From Eustoma russellianum (Eukaryota > Streptophyta > Magnoliopsida > Gentianales > Gentianaceae), in the NCBI GenBank assembly GCA_036186865.1, contig AP025046.1, forward strand, positions 37,198,517-37,262,516: a stretch of 64,000 nt of DNA, in the 5' to 3' direction. Positions 12,481 through 22,988 of this stretch are shown in pieces. The notes under the pieces were generated by a model, which made no database searches, was not told the DNA's origin, and worked only from the letters and a program-made list of their open reading frames with translations. Made by a program: the position numbers and the translations under genes. The first letter of the stretch is position 1. Each line of letters opens with the position of its first letter.

Positions 12481-13330
12481 ACCTGAGAGACATGTTATGA
12501 TGACGCGGTGATTTGCTTTTGCTTATAGTTTCCTTATATCATTTTCTTGCTTTTCATCAGCTTGTAACTTTCCCTTTTCCAACAATGTAATGATCCATAT
12601 TTGAACAAAATAAATTTTTTTGTTGCCTTCTACTCTTATATTTCTTTTATCGTTTGACTTGCTAATTACCATCTAGAAAAATTGCAAAACTTTACTCTAA
12701 TTTTCACAAGTATGCTCATCGCGGATTTAAGACTGAGCTAAAGAATTAATTGCAAAAATCCACAATAGTTTTTGCAAGTATCTTCACCTCATGTCTATCA
12801 AAACTGAGCTATGTATATCAACATAGTTCCCTGAAATACAGTGTAATAAACAACTAAATTATATTTCAAGTTCAAAAAACATGTATTGTTTATCAACTCG
12901 AAAGCTTCGTTTCGTGATAGTTCTTCATCTAAAAAAGGTGATTTAGGTCATATCGTATTCGTTACATTGGAAGCTTTTGATTTTCTTTTGTGTGAGTAGG
13001 ATGATTTAGACATATTGAGATCATCAAGTGGGAAAACTTGTTCCGCTTAAATCGTGTGTTGAGAAAGATGCTCAGACCTCTTGAGATCAAATATTTCCTT
13101 TCCATAGGAAGGATGAGTCAGATCTACTGAATATGGGAAAGCATGTTCCATTTTAAGTTCTTGGTTTAGGAAACGATGATTTAGGCCTACATAGATCATC
13201 AAGTTGAGGCCTTGCTTGAATAAGTCCTTTGTATAGGATAATTTAAGACATGCTAAAAGAGTTCTGCTATGTGACTGACCTACTTCTTCTTTGAAATAAA
13301 TGGCCAAGAATGAATATAAAATTTGTACTT
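12481..13330. other. Spacer of the old gypsy element with degenerate repeats
   Basis: This lies between the antisense ORF (left) and the integrase end (right, minus strand). No gene is supported. From about 12930 to 13260 a degenerate repeat recurs, with GATGATTTAG, a T-rich step, AGATCATCAAG and a GGGAAA...TTCC segment. The young gypsy element has clean 46-bp tandem repeats at the matching place, before its own antisense ORF, so this may be the decayed equivalent. Confidence 0.55.
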
Positions 13331-13339
13331 GATTTCTTT

Positions 13340-13716
13340 AAAAGGGAGATTTACAAATGTCATTGCTTGAAAGGGTGTTAGATTGAAGACGTGCTAAGCA
13401 TTTGACGCAATTCTACTAACTAAGGTGTCTGATTTGTAAGCTCTAGAGGAAGAAGCATTAGTGACACGGTACATACCTTTCAATTTAACATATGGTTTCC
13501 TGGATGGTCTAACCTGACTGCTGAATTTTTTAATAGAACGAGATCTCCAACTTTAAAAAACCTTGTGTCGTACTCTATCGTTACAATACTGAGAGATTAG
13601 GTTCTTATACTGTGTCATGCAAATCTGAGCTTTTTCTCTTTGTTCCTCCAATTCATTCAGATTGAGAAGGAGATTTTGATCATTTTTCTGATCATAGTAG
13701 TTGTTAACTCTAGTTG
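13340..13716 (-). pseudogene. Old gypsy element: C-terminal integrase remnant
   Basis: On the minus strand the stretch reads LNELEEQREKAQICMTQYKN, then a VRHKVFKVGDLVL-like motif. This is the segment after the integrase core in Tat-type Ty3/gypsy elements (a helix with REAAQ-like residues, then a GDLVL motif). It is cut at 13716/13722 by the young gypsy insertion and continues upstream of 20265 with the integrase core. Residues beyond the GDLVL motif are partly readable to about 13450. Confidence 0.78.
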
Positions 13717-13721
13717 ATGAT

Positions 13722-14682
13722 TGATGATACCGGAAAATCCACCCGTCAGTCAATGACAGTCAACGTTAGAGCAAACGTATAAAAATGACTAAGGGCCGCA
13801 GGTCGGCCTGGTGACTGAGTCCCACGCGGACAAGTATTTCGGCTCGGCCACAGAAGCCCCACGCCATCCCTGCTACATGGTCAGTACCCTACTGGAACTA
13901 AGGGTTCCACCTCGGCCTAAAGGGTTCCACCTCGGCCAAAAGGGTTTTACCTCGGCCTAAGGGATTCACGGATCAATTACCATATCACAAGACCCCGGCA
14001 TTTCTGCCCTTCAAAATGGCACCTCGGCCATAATGATGGGGACACCTAGAGCGGATATACATCCAGCTCGACCAAAGGAAACAGTCCTCGGCAGTTCCAT
14101 CTCGGCCAGAAAGACGCATCTCGGCCTCGGATCTGCTCTTGAACACAGCTCTGATTATTGATTTCAGCCAGATTACAAGAGTCACAGAGCAGTATGCTAC
14201 GTGGTCCACTTGCAATATCAAACTTTCCAGATGTCAACCATACGAAGGAAAGGTGCCAATACAGCAATCCTTAGCAGCTGCACGGCTACCATGCAAGCGG
14301 GCCAGATGTCGTCATCTCAACCATCTGAGATACGCAGCTCCCAGCTCCGCCAGCTATAAAAGGGTTTCTCCAGCAGTAAGAAGGTCCAAGTTCTAAGCCT
14401 AAATTACAAGTCCATAAGTGAAACATCCCTGTTCTCACCTCAGCTCGGCCTGCATTCTGGCCGACCTCAAACAGGTTTCATCAAACCTACATTTCAGTTG
14501 TCATACGCTATAATGCCCACAACTGACTTGAGCGTCGGAGGGTTTCCCCAGGGCAGCGCCCTGGGACTCCTAACGCGTTCTTTCTTTTCTCAGGTTTCCT
14601 AGGAGGGCAAGTGACGGTGGGTTGACAGCCTTAACCCCGGATATTTCGACTTTTACCTTGGCGAGACAATCCGAGCTCGTCA
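13722..14682 (+). repeat. Left LTR of the young gypsy element
   Basis: 961 bp, beginning TGATGATACC and ending CTCGTCA. At least eight CTCGGCC copies lie on the + strand. A TATA box TATAAAAG is at 14355-14362, so transcription probably starts about 30 bp downstream, before the R/U5 part. Short open stretches on both strands are duplicated in the other LTR and are not genes. Confidence 0.93.
14355..14362 (+). promoter_or_regulatory. TATA box in the left LTR (same at 19932-19939)
   Basis: TATAAAAG is preceded by a C-rich stretch and followed at a typical distance by the probable transcript start. The identical copy in the right LTR is at 19932-19939. Confidence 0.65.
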
Positions 14683-14684
14683 AA

Positions 14685-14703
14685 TTGGCGCTAGAGGAAG
14701 GGC
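14685..14703 (+). promoter_or_regulatory. Primer-binding-site candidate of the young gypsy element
   Basis: TTGGCGCTAGAGGAAGGG begins two bases after the LTR. TGG at the start pairs with the CCA end of a tRNA, as in plant gypsy elements. I cannot name the tRNA from sequence alone. Confidence 0.6.
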
Positions 14704-14783
14704 CTGAACCTCCGGGTCCCTTGACTTTCGAAATATCAAGTCATTTCTAAAAATTCTTAGCTTAGGAAGCCATTGAGAGAAAG

Positions 14784-15446
14784 ATGAGCAGAGAAGGCAA
14801 TCAAAGGCTCTCTTTACAACCAACTGCATCACGTTTCCAGGAGTTTGAGTTAACTCCCATTACCTTCTCATATGAGGAACATATGCGAGCCATACACTAT
14901 GTGGCACAAAATCCAGCAGCTTTCCAAGCTGTACTGGAGTTGAAAAGGGAAGCGTTCAGAGAAGGAACAAGTAATCCTTCTCCCAGTGGTACCAGCGTTC
15001 AGCAGTTGGAATATTCTCCATCTCGGCCAGGATATCATTCTGAATGTCAAACTGAGGTTATAACTGAAGCTGAGTACCCATTTCGAAGGTCTGATGATCA
15101 GACCATACAGAGCCCCTCGACCTCACCTCGGCCTCGAAGTCTCGAAAGACATATCCAGGCCTCACGGCGAGAAAGAGCATCCGTTAAGGTCCGGATGGGG
15201 GGCCAGGGCAGAGAAAGAAGTTCCTTGCTGGCTTCCAAAGCTCGTATTCTTTCCTATATGAGGAAGAGAAGTCTGGTAAAGGAACCTAGACCTCTTGCAG
15301 GACCACTCCATAAGAGGGATCCACAACTCTACTGCCTATATCATCATGATATAGGGCATGATACAGAGGATTGTAGGCAACTCGGAAAGGAGATAGCTCG
15401 TCAAATTGAGCTCGGCCATCTGCACCAGTTTCACAATCCGATATGA
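14784..15446 (+). CDS. Short gag of the young gypsy element (220 aa)
   Basis: An uninterrupted ORF opens about 100 bp after the left LTR and ends at 15446. Residues 1-65 are a helical N-terminal part. The middle (about 70-170) is Ser/Pro/Arg-rich. The last 45 residues carry YCLYHHDIGHDTEDC, the C-H-H-C spacing usual at the gag C-terminus of Tat-type elements, followed by EIARQIELGHL. The large capsid core expected between them is absent, so the protein is about half normal size. The same end motif, decayed, occurs in the old element at 33680-33780 (minus). It may package RNA only together with a full gag made elsewhere. The intact frame agrees with recent insertion. Confidence 0.8.
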   Translation: MSREGNQRLSLQPTASRFQEFELTPITFSYEEHMRAIHYVAQNPAAFQAVLELKREAFREGTSNPSPSGTSVQQLEYSPSRPGYHSECQTEVITEAEYPFRRSDDQTIQSPSTSPRPRSLERHIQASRRERASVKVRMGGQGRERSSLLASKARILSYMRKRSLVKEPRPLAGPLHKRDPQLYCLYHHDIGHDTEDCRQLGKEIARQIELGHLHQFHNPI

Positions 15447-15712
15447 AACTTATGTAGGAGAGCCAAATTAGATGTTCCTTGAGGTGAACATCAACCCGAG
15501 TGGTAGCTCTAAGTTGGAAAGTTAGGCTATCTAGTCCAATAATAGAGTTCAAAGTGGGGACCAATTTTCGAATACATCTGAAAATCCCCAGCTCAGCCTT
15601 GTAGTTGGCCTGTACAAATCACCTCTCGATGTACAAAACTTCTCAGCAATAAAAAGTGTTCATTCAACTGTGTTGTGAACAGCTCTGCAGAGTTGAAGTT
15701 TCTTACCAGAAA

Positions 15713-15850
15713 GACCTCGGCTAAGTTCCAGGCACCTGCCCGCTAAAGGGTGAAAAAAGACCTCGGCTAAGTTCCAGGCACCTGCCCGCTAAAGGGTGAA
15801 AAAAGACCTCGGCTAAGTTCCAGGCACTTGCCCGCTAAAGGGTAAAAAAT
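15713..15850 (+). repeat. 46-bp tandem repeat, three units
   Basis: Units starting GACCTCGGCTAAGTTCCAGG lie at 15713, 15759 and 15805, exactly 46 bp apart. Each contains GCCCGCTAAAGGGT. They lie in the spacer between gag and the antisense ORF. Tat-type elements are known to carry tandem repeats in this part. Confidence 0.93.
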
Positions 15851-16045
15851 TTTCTCCTCAGCAGGTTCTGGGGAAAGAGCCCGCCAGAGGGTTAAATTTC
15901 TCCTCAGCAGGATCTGGGGAAGGAGCCCGCCAGAGGGTTAAATTTCTCCTCAGCAGGATCTGGGGAAGGAGCCCACCAGAGGGTTAAATTCCTCCTCGGC
16001 AAGTTCTGGGGAAGGAGCCCATCAGAGGGTTAAAGATTTCTTCTC
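15851..16045 (+). repeat. Second 46-bp tandem repeat, about four units
   Basis: Units starting TTTCTCCTCAGCAGG at 15851, 15897, 15943 and a diverged one at 15989 are also 46 bp apart. They contain CTGGGGAAGGAGCCC and CCAGAGGGTTAAA. Although the sequence differs from the preceding array, both have GCCCGC-AGAGGGT-like cores and the same period, so one array may derive from the other. Confidence 0.9.
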
Positions 16046-16538
16046 AGCAGGTTTGGGAAAGATCCAAGGGTTGAAGTTGCATCTCGGCTAGCCCGGGACA
16101 CCAACTTGCTCGAGACTCGTATGACCTTGGCAACTCTGGATGAGGTTGAGGCAGATCTTTATATCTCACCTCGGCTAAGTGTACAACGGATATGCTCAAG
16201 AGTGATTTTAAATGAGATCTTGGCCAAGATTTCACGAGATTCTCTTATTTAAACTCAGCATGACAAGGTAACTTTTATTTTGTTATTTTTTATTAAAGTT
16301 GAGCAGGATCAATAAGACCGACTTTCAATCTCGGCCACAATGAACTTGAAAAGTTCAATTACGTTATTTTGCGGATAGAGTTTTGCCCAAGATTATTAGG
16401 TTCGATGTGCGACCTCGGCAACAAAAAGTATGAAGAAAATACTGAAAAATCCAAAAAACTTGGAAACGAACAAGAATTGCAACTCAAGAGGGCAGAAGTT
16501 TTCATTGATGATAAGAGTACATTTAATACAATCAAAGC

Positions 16539-18787
16539 TTAGATTTGCTCATCATCATCACGCAAGTCTGCCCCATCAGTAAACTTCTGAAACTGGGCTT
16601 CGAACTCGGCCTCAGCATTGATATTATAAAGCTCAATCAGCCTGGGGTCATCTCTGTTTAGTTGGAGGCAAACCTCAGCACAGATGTCAATGGCCTTTGT
16701 CTGGCCCATCTGCATAACTGGGCCCTGCAGCAGCACCATATTCTCTTCAAACTCCTCAGATTTCTTGAACTCAGCCACAGCTTCGGACTTGGCTGCAGCA
16801 AGTTGAGCAGAAAAGTTTGATGCCTGCTGCTCCAGTTTTTCTTGCAGAGTTTTGATCACGGCATCTTTCTGCCCTGACTCGGCCATGACTTGGGTGTAGC
16901 ATGCCTCCAGGTCGGCATTTCTCTTTTCCAGCTCGGCCACCAGAGAGTTGGTCGTAGCCCATTTTGTCTCGGCCTCCTCTTTCTGGTCTTGAATTCTGAT
17001 GATCTCCGACTTCAAAACAGTGATGCTTTGGGACTTAACATCAGACTCCTGAGTTTTAGTTGCCAATTGACTTTGCAACTCCTCACCTCGGCTGATGAGC
17101 TCGGACAGTTGTACTTTCAGCTGTTCCACCAGAATTGGATTAGCAAAGACTCTAGGTGAAATAAGCAAAAGATAGATCATACCATGGCAGAGTTAATGTG
17201 GACACTATTGACCAAGCTGCCCCAAGACGCGGTTGAGAAACGTTGTTTGTCAACAGGCAGTATCAGACTGTTCATCTTCTTGGCTGTAGCAGGGTTCATC
17301 ACGGTGTCGGCTTCATCGATTTCGCCCACCGTTACATTTTCCTGAGCAGGTGCCATCTCGGCCTCAGGAATGGGGATATTTTCCCTCTGCCTCTTCCCCA
17401 GAATAGAGCCCTCATGCTGATGGGTCTGCCCGAGGTCAATAGGAGCCGTACCCTTTTGAGGGATCTCGGCCCTTGCCTCTGCTATCATGATCCGAGTGAG
17501 GAAAACTACCTAAAGGAACAAATTAACAGGACAGGAAATACAAAATACCTGGGTTGGTTGATTCAGATGCGATGGTAATGGCCTGATTCACCTCGGCCTC
17601 GGCTATGCCTTCAGCTGGGGGCAGACCTTGAGCCACCTCGGCCCTTGCCTTGGCCGCTTGAGCCTTCCTCTTGGATGCAGCTTTGGCAATCTTAGCTGCA
17701 AATTCTTTACCTCCGGGAGCCATGGAATCTGCATAGAACATACAGATTTAGCTAGAGGCAGACAAAGGACCCAAAAGGAACACAAGTAATAGAGCATACC
17801 CCGGACTATTGCCAGATTCTCTGGAGTGAGGGGTTTATAATGAGGACCTGAAGCCAAAGAATTCAGGTCGGCTGCCTTCAGAACGGCATCATTAACCCTA
17901 TGCCAGTCAATGACCACAGGCAGAGAGAACAACTTGGCCGCCTCGTCACAATATTCTGGGCTCGGCTTCATGTTGTCAGCTCTGCCCGACTTCCAGATGT
18001 CGAGAGTGGGTAATCCTAATTTTCTAATGTAGAAAAATCTACCCTTCCAATTCTTCTTAAAAGAGGGGATGTGGACCACATAATAAAAATCTTCAGGAGT
18101 TACCCTCTTGGTAAAATAATACCAACTTTCAGAGGATCGGCAAGCAAATAGACTTCTAAAGACCCTCTGGTCAAAGGGGATCTCAGATGCTCTAAGGAAG
18201 AGCAGGAAAGATAAAATTATTTTCAAACTGTTAGGCTTGATTTGAGGGAGCCTAAGGTTATATGAGTGAAGAATTCGGAACAATGAGACTGGGATGGGAA
18301 GACGGAATCCAGAATGGAAATACTCCTCATAAATGGCCTCATATCCCGCAGGAGGGTCATAGGCAGTTTGATTGGGTAAAGGAAGAATAGGATCAAATTG
18401 ATCAACATCAATGTCATACATATCGCATAACAGAGTTATGTCCACTTCGGACATAGTACAAAATGATTCTTGGACCTCGGCTGAAGGGGATCCTCTGTAA
18501 ACAACCCCTGCTGGCAGAGTAGAAACCCTAGGTTTTGGGGGAACGGTGACAGCTTCCGGAGCAGGAGTAGTTTCAGCCTGCTCCGGTGAGACTTCGACTA
18601 TAGTTATAGCTCTGCTCGGCAGAGCCCGGCCACTGGGACCGGCAACATTACCAGCCTCAGCCGGGGGCAGAACTGAAAGACGGTTCTCAGAGACAACCGT
18701 CTTCTCCGATGAGGAACTGAAGGTTCCGTCATTTCCAACATACGACGCTCCTTCGGAGCGATTTTGTGAATCAGAAGCAGAAGACAT
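16539..18787 (-). CDS. Antisense ORF of the young gypsy element, 'putative gypsy type transposon' family
   Basis: Read on the minus strand. The first exon starts at the ATG at 18787 (MSSASDSQN); an upstream in-frame ATG at 18889 is less likely. It has an acidic/Ser-rich N-terminus, then from about residue 135 a domain with FRLPIPVSLFRILHSYNL, a L-LSFLLFLRASEIPF segment and aromatic motifs YYFTKRV and WKGRFFYI. This matches the plant family named 'putative gypsy type transposon' (PF04195-like). An intron probably runs from the donor near 17799 to the acceptor near 17733. Alanine-rich exon 2 ends near 17549, and a further intron follows. The C-terminal 200 residues (17180-16539) are a coiled coil ending DDDEQI. 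Later splice sites are not certain. Its role is unknown; it lies opposite to gag. Confidence 0.75.
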
Positions 18788-19284
18788 GGAAGATAAAAGA
18801 CTTACAGGCGATTTGCTGGAAAAGAGAGAGATGGCCGGAGTACGGAAGAGCTGATGCCGATGAAAAGCAAAGATTGGAAAGGAGAACAACGAGAGCGTAA
18901 AAGGATAGAAATGAGATAGGAAGCCCTATTTATAGGCAAGTCTCAGCCATTCCAAAGGTCACCTCGGTTCAGGCCAACCTCGGTCCCCACGCCGTCATTA
19001 AGGCTGATTGGCGTTGAATCTTGAACCGACGTGATTGAAAGCTGAACCGCCGTTGCCTCGATCTGCGTAGGCCATAATGGTGCAGGACAAACTAATCAGA
19101 GACAGACACGTGTCGTGAAAGGTCATCCGTCTGGATAGTTTGATCCAATCAGTACAGCTACAAACTGATGCTTCGTACACCGCGCTTGATAGGTATGGAG
19201 TAACTGGCTTTAAGAGAGACACCTCGGCCAAAGGCAACGATATCAGCAGATTAGCCTGCCCTCAGCTCAGCTCGGCCAAACTAA

Positions 19285-19298
19285 TCTGGGGGGCAAAA
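19285..19298 (+). promoter_or_regulatory. Polypurine tract of the young gypsy element
   Basis: TCTGGGGGGCAAAA lies directly before the TG of the right LTR, the expected position for the plus-strand primer. Its intactness agrees with a recently mobile element. Confidence 0.8.
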
Positions 19299-20259
19299 TG
19301 ATGATACCGGAAAATCCACCCGTCAGTCAATGACAGTCAACGTTAGAGCAAACGTATAAAAATGACTAAGGGCCGCAGGTCGGCCTGGTGACTGAGTCCC
19401 ACGCGGACAAGTATTTCGGCTCGGCCACAGAAGCCCCACGCCATCCCTGCTACATGGTCAGTACCCTACTGGAACTAAGGGTTCCACCTCGGCCTAAAGG
19501 GTTCCACCTCGGCCAAAAGGGTTTTACCTCGGCCTAAGGGATTCACGGATCAATTACCATATCACAAGACCCCGGCATTTCTGCCCTTCAAAATGGCACC
19601 TCGGCCATAATGATGGGGACACCTAGAGCGGATATACATCCAGCTCGACCAAAGGAAACAGTCCTCGGCAGTTCCATCTCGGCCAGAAAGACGCATCTCG
19701 GCCTCGGATCTGCTCTTGAACACAGCTCTGATTATTGATTTCAGCCAGATTACAAGAGTCACAGAGCAGTATGCTACGTGGTCCACTTGCAATATCAAAC
19801 TTTCCAGATGTCAACCATACGAAGGAAAGGTGCCAATACAGCAATCCTTAGCAGCTGCACGGCTACCATGCAAGCGGGCCAGATGTCGTCATCTCAACCA
19901 TCTGAGATACGCAGCTCCCAGCTCCGCCAGCTATAAAAGGGTTTCTCCAGCAGTAAGAAGGTCCAAGTTCTAAGCCTAAATTACAAGTCCATAAGTGAAA
20001 CATCCCTGTTCTCACCTCAGCTCGGCCTGCATTCTGGCCGACCTCAAACAGGTTTCATCAAACCTACATTTCAGTTGTCATACGCTATAATGCCCACAAC
20101 TGACTTGAGCGTCGGAGGGTTTCCCCAGGGCAGCGCCCTGGGACTCCTAACGCGTTCTTTCTTTTCTCAGGTTTCCTAGGAGGGCAAGTGACGGTGGGTT
20201 GACAGCCTTAACCCCGGATATTTCGACTTTTACCTTGGCGAGACAATCCGAGCTCGTCA
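19299..20259 (+). repeat. Right LTR of the young gypsy element
   Basis: 961 bp, the same length as the left LTR, with no difference seen on line-by-line reading. It is followed by the target duplication ATGAT and then by old-gypsy integrase sequence on the minus strand. Confidence 0.93.
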
Positions 20260-20264
20260 ATGAT

Positions 20265-21341
20265 GCCCTAACCTTAGTTGGTATAACGGCTTCGGATTCG
20301 TAGACCAAAGCGAACAGGGTTTTCATTGTAGAGGCAGAAGGAGTTGTGCGATATACCTATAGGGTGCTTGAAAGTTCATCTACCTCGTTGCTCCTGCTCG
20401 TTCTAACCGCTTTTCAACCCTTCTTTCATATTTTGATTAGCAGCCTCTACTTGACCATTAGCTTGAGGATGAGCAATCATAGTAAAATATTGCCTAATAT
20501 ATAGCTCGATGTACTAACCTTTAACTAGATCTTGAGTAAATTGCTTTCCATTGTTGAAGACCAATACATTTGGCAATCAAAAATGGCATATAATAGTCTC
20601 TTGAGGAATTTCTTCGTGTTTTTCCCTATTATCAATGCGAGAGGCTCTATCTCAATCTACTTGGTGAAGTAGTCAGTGGCGATGATTAGATATTGAATTG
20701 GCCTTGGAATATGTGAAAGAGGTTTAATCAAATCATCTCTCCATTTAACGAACGACCATGGACTTACAACGAGAATCATCTCTTGATAGGGGACATGAGT
20801 TAACGGGCATGCACCCGGCATGCATGACATCTCTTAACCAATTAAAGAGCGTCTTGGCGTAAGGCCGATCAGTAGTACCCAGCTAGGAAGCATTTTTTAG
20901 CTAAGGACCTTGACCAAGAATGAGTTCTAGAGACTCTCAAATGAGTCTCTCTAATGATACAGTTTCTTTCTTCTTGTAATATACACTTTAACGATGATTG
21001 GAAGAATAATTTCCTGTGAATGACCTCATTGAAAAAAGCGTACCTGGTTGCTTTGATGTACAGTTCGCGAGCCGCTAGCTTGTCTTGCAGCTGAACTCCA
21101 TGCCTTAAAAAGTTTACACTTTTGTCCAAGTATTATGGAAGTCAAGTTAGAGCACCTCAGACGGCTCATAATCTCAGCGCTTTATAAGCTCCACCAGAAT
21201 TTTTTTTGCCAAACGCTGTTGGAGTTGAAGATGTTAGATAAGATAACGCATTGGCTCTTTTGTTTTCGGAGCGAGAAACATGATTGATTTCAAAATCTTC
21301 GAGCACAGGCCTGAGCTGTTCGACCTTTGTTAAGTATTGCC
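20265..21341 (-). pseudogene. Old gypsy element: integrase core and end of RNase H
   Basis: On the minus strand, from 21341 downwards, the sequence continues the RNase H C-terminus (KVEQLRPVLEDFEINHVSRS) that stops at 31693 on the other side of copia-2. It then gives a connection region, the integrase zinc-binding part (LKCILQEE, TH-x-VSRTHSW, LAKKCFLAGYYWP) and the core (IIATDYFTK near 20670). Stops and frameshifts are scattered through it. It ends at the young gypsy insertion site. Confidence 0.85.
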
Positions 21342-21452
21342 TGTTGAGAAATATGTTTGGATAATTTTCAAAGTCATGATTTTAAGTGGTGAATACTTAG
21401 AAATGTCACATATGGTGTTATAAGGGGTTAAAGGTTGAAAAAGTGAAGAAAA

Positions 21453-21672
21453 ATGACGTGGATCTCTCATTCAGAGAACATGGATCGATCGACGTACGTC
21501 AGCCCCTCATGTGGATCGATCCATGTTGAACTGAGAAGAACCAAACTTTCAGTAAGATGTCGATCTCTCACGTGGATCGATCGACGTACGTCATCCCCTC
21601 ACTTCGATCGATCGATGTGGTTCTGTGAGACATCGATCTCTGAAGCTGAGGCACTTCGATCGATCGATGTCT
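21453..21672. repeat. GATCGATCGA / ACGTACGT palindrome cluster in copia LTRs
   Basis: Six clustered short palindromes (ATCGATCGAT, GATCGATC-CAT, CGACGTACGTC) alternate with CTCAC / TGAG steps and CATCGATCTCTC. The same block is at 29350-29566 and, more diverged, at 5815-6050. It lies just inside the LTR start, in U3, where enhancer-like repeats of LTRs often lie. Its role is inferred. Confidence 0.8.
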
Positions 21673-22979
21673 TTTTAGAAATATTTTTTCTAAAATATGA
21701 TAAAATGATTGTTTTCATTTGTATATGAATTATACATGTTCATTATGTGATTATTATGTGTTTTTGGTGATTATTATTGTCTTGTGACTAACGTGTCTTG
21801 GAAGTTTTTACAACTTACCAAAAAGGGCAAAATTGGTATTTTAAGTTTTGTAGGAACATCATATGGTGAAAAATATTTCAAGGGTGTATTATTATCTTGG
21901 TTATCATGACAAAGGTGGAATTGTGATTATTGCTGACCATCGGGAGCATTTCTGAAGTTTTCTCACACCAAGGGTATTTTGGTCATTTCACCCCCAAGGG
22001 TATCTTTGGTATTTTCACTCAAGGAATCTCTTGAGCATATTATTATCTTCATTTTGGAGCTGTGTTATTATTATTTTGAAGATAATATGGTGATCTTATA
22101 TCTTATTCTCTCAACCGATGATATTATTGACTATAGCTGGATATGTGACGATTTGAGATGTCACATTCTATTTTTTCTTGAAGACCCTCTTATATATGTT
22201 ATAAGAGAACATTTATCATTATTATTCAGAGATATTAAAGGTGTCAAAGGTGTGGAAATGATCTCAACATATAAGAAGAAATATTGGGGAATTTCGGTGT
22301 TACACGTTGACATAATCTTGTCAACTGTTATCTATTTATTTATTCTTCAAAAATCTGAGTTGCTACACATATATATATGTTGAAAACGTATATTATCAGG
22401 TGTATATGATGGTGTATTCATTTTATGAGTTGGAGACAAGTGGACCAACCAAAAAGAAGCTAGTTGGCAAAATTGCCAACTTGGAAATTCTCATTTTAAA
22501 CCAAACGGCTATATGATTTCTTGATGAATTTTCAGGAGATTTTTGAAATTCAAATGGAGATCTCACATGTCCTATTATGTTTCTTGAATTTGAGAATAAT
22601 TTGGTGGTATTATCCTTTCTTATTTTATTTAAGAAAATCAATTATATTTTTGGTGAAATTCAAGGTAGCCAAACGGCTACATTAAGTCTTGAAGCTGAAT
22701 TTTGAAGTTTGAAAACTTCAAATCCCACATGCCTATTTTCAAGACTAGAAGTTGAGGTATTCTTGTGGCATTATCCTTCTTATTATCTTCATTTTGCAAA
22801 GGATAAATATGACTTGCCAAGGTGTAAAATTTCGGCCAACATGACATTGCCAAGGTGGACCAATCATTGTGTTTTATTTTACCAAGTGTACAAGGCCAAC
22901 CAATGATGAGAAGACATTTGGAATTGATGATGAAGATGGTGACACATGTGCATTCTTATCTTCAAGGCTTAAATCACAC

Positions 22980-22988
22980 TATAAATAG
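22980..22988 (+). promoter_or_regulatory. TATA box of copia-2 5' LTR (3' copy at 30595-30603)
   Basis: TATAAATAG follows a CTTAAATCACAC stretch and is conserved in both LTRs. In the decayed copia-1 LTR the site reads TGTAAATATG near 7238. It is a standard promoter position for LTR transcription. Confidence 0.7.

Larger units (their letters stand above)
13722..20259 (+). mobile_element. Young non-autonomous Ty3/gypsy-type element without pol
   Basis: Two 961-bp LTRs (13722-14682 and 19299-20259) look identical by eye. A perfect target duplication ATGAT flanks them (13717-13721, 20260-20264). Between them are a primer-site candidate, a short gag (14784-15446), two 46-bp tandem-repeat arrays, a minus-strand multi-exon ORF (16539-18787) and a polypurine tract. 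Protease, RT, RNase H and integrase are absent. Identical LTRs mean very recent insertion, so enzymes must have come from another element. It sits between integrase segments of an older element that has related gag and antisense-ORF sequence. The motif CTCGGC(C/T) is strikingly frequent on the + strand throughout. Confidence 0.92.

Noticed and set aside
13985..14396. Open stretches on both strands of the LTR, present again at 19562-19973
   Set aside because: They are identical because they lie in the two LTRs. No protein family fits and they overlap each other on opposite strands.
15713..16045. Regular repeats considered as a CRISPR-like array
   Set aside because: Units are contiguous with no unique spacers and lie in a plant retrotransposon.
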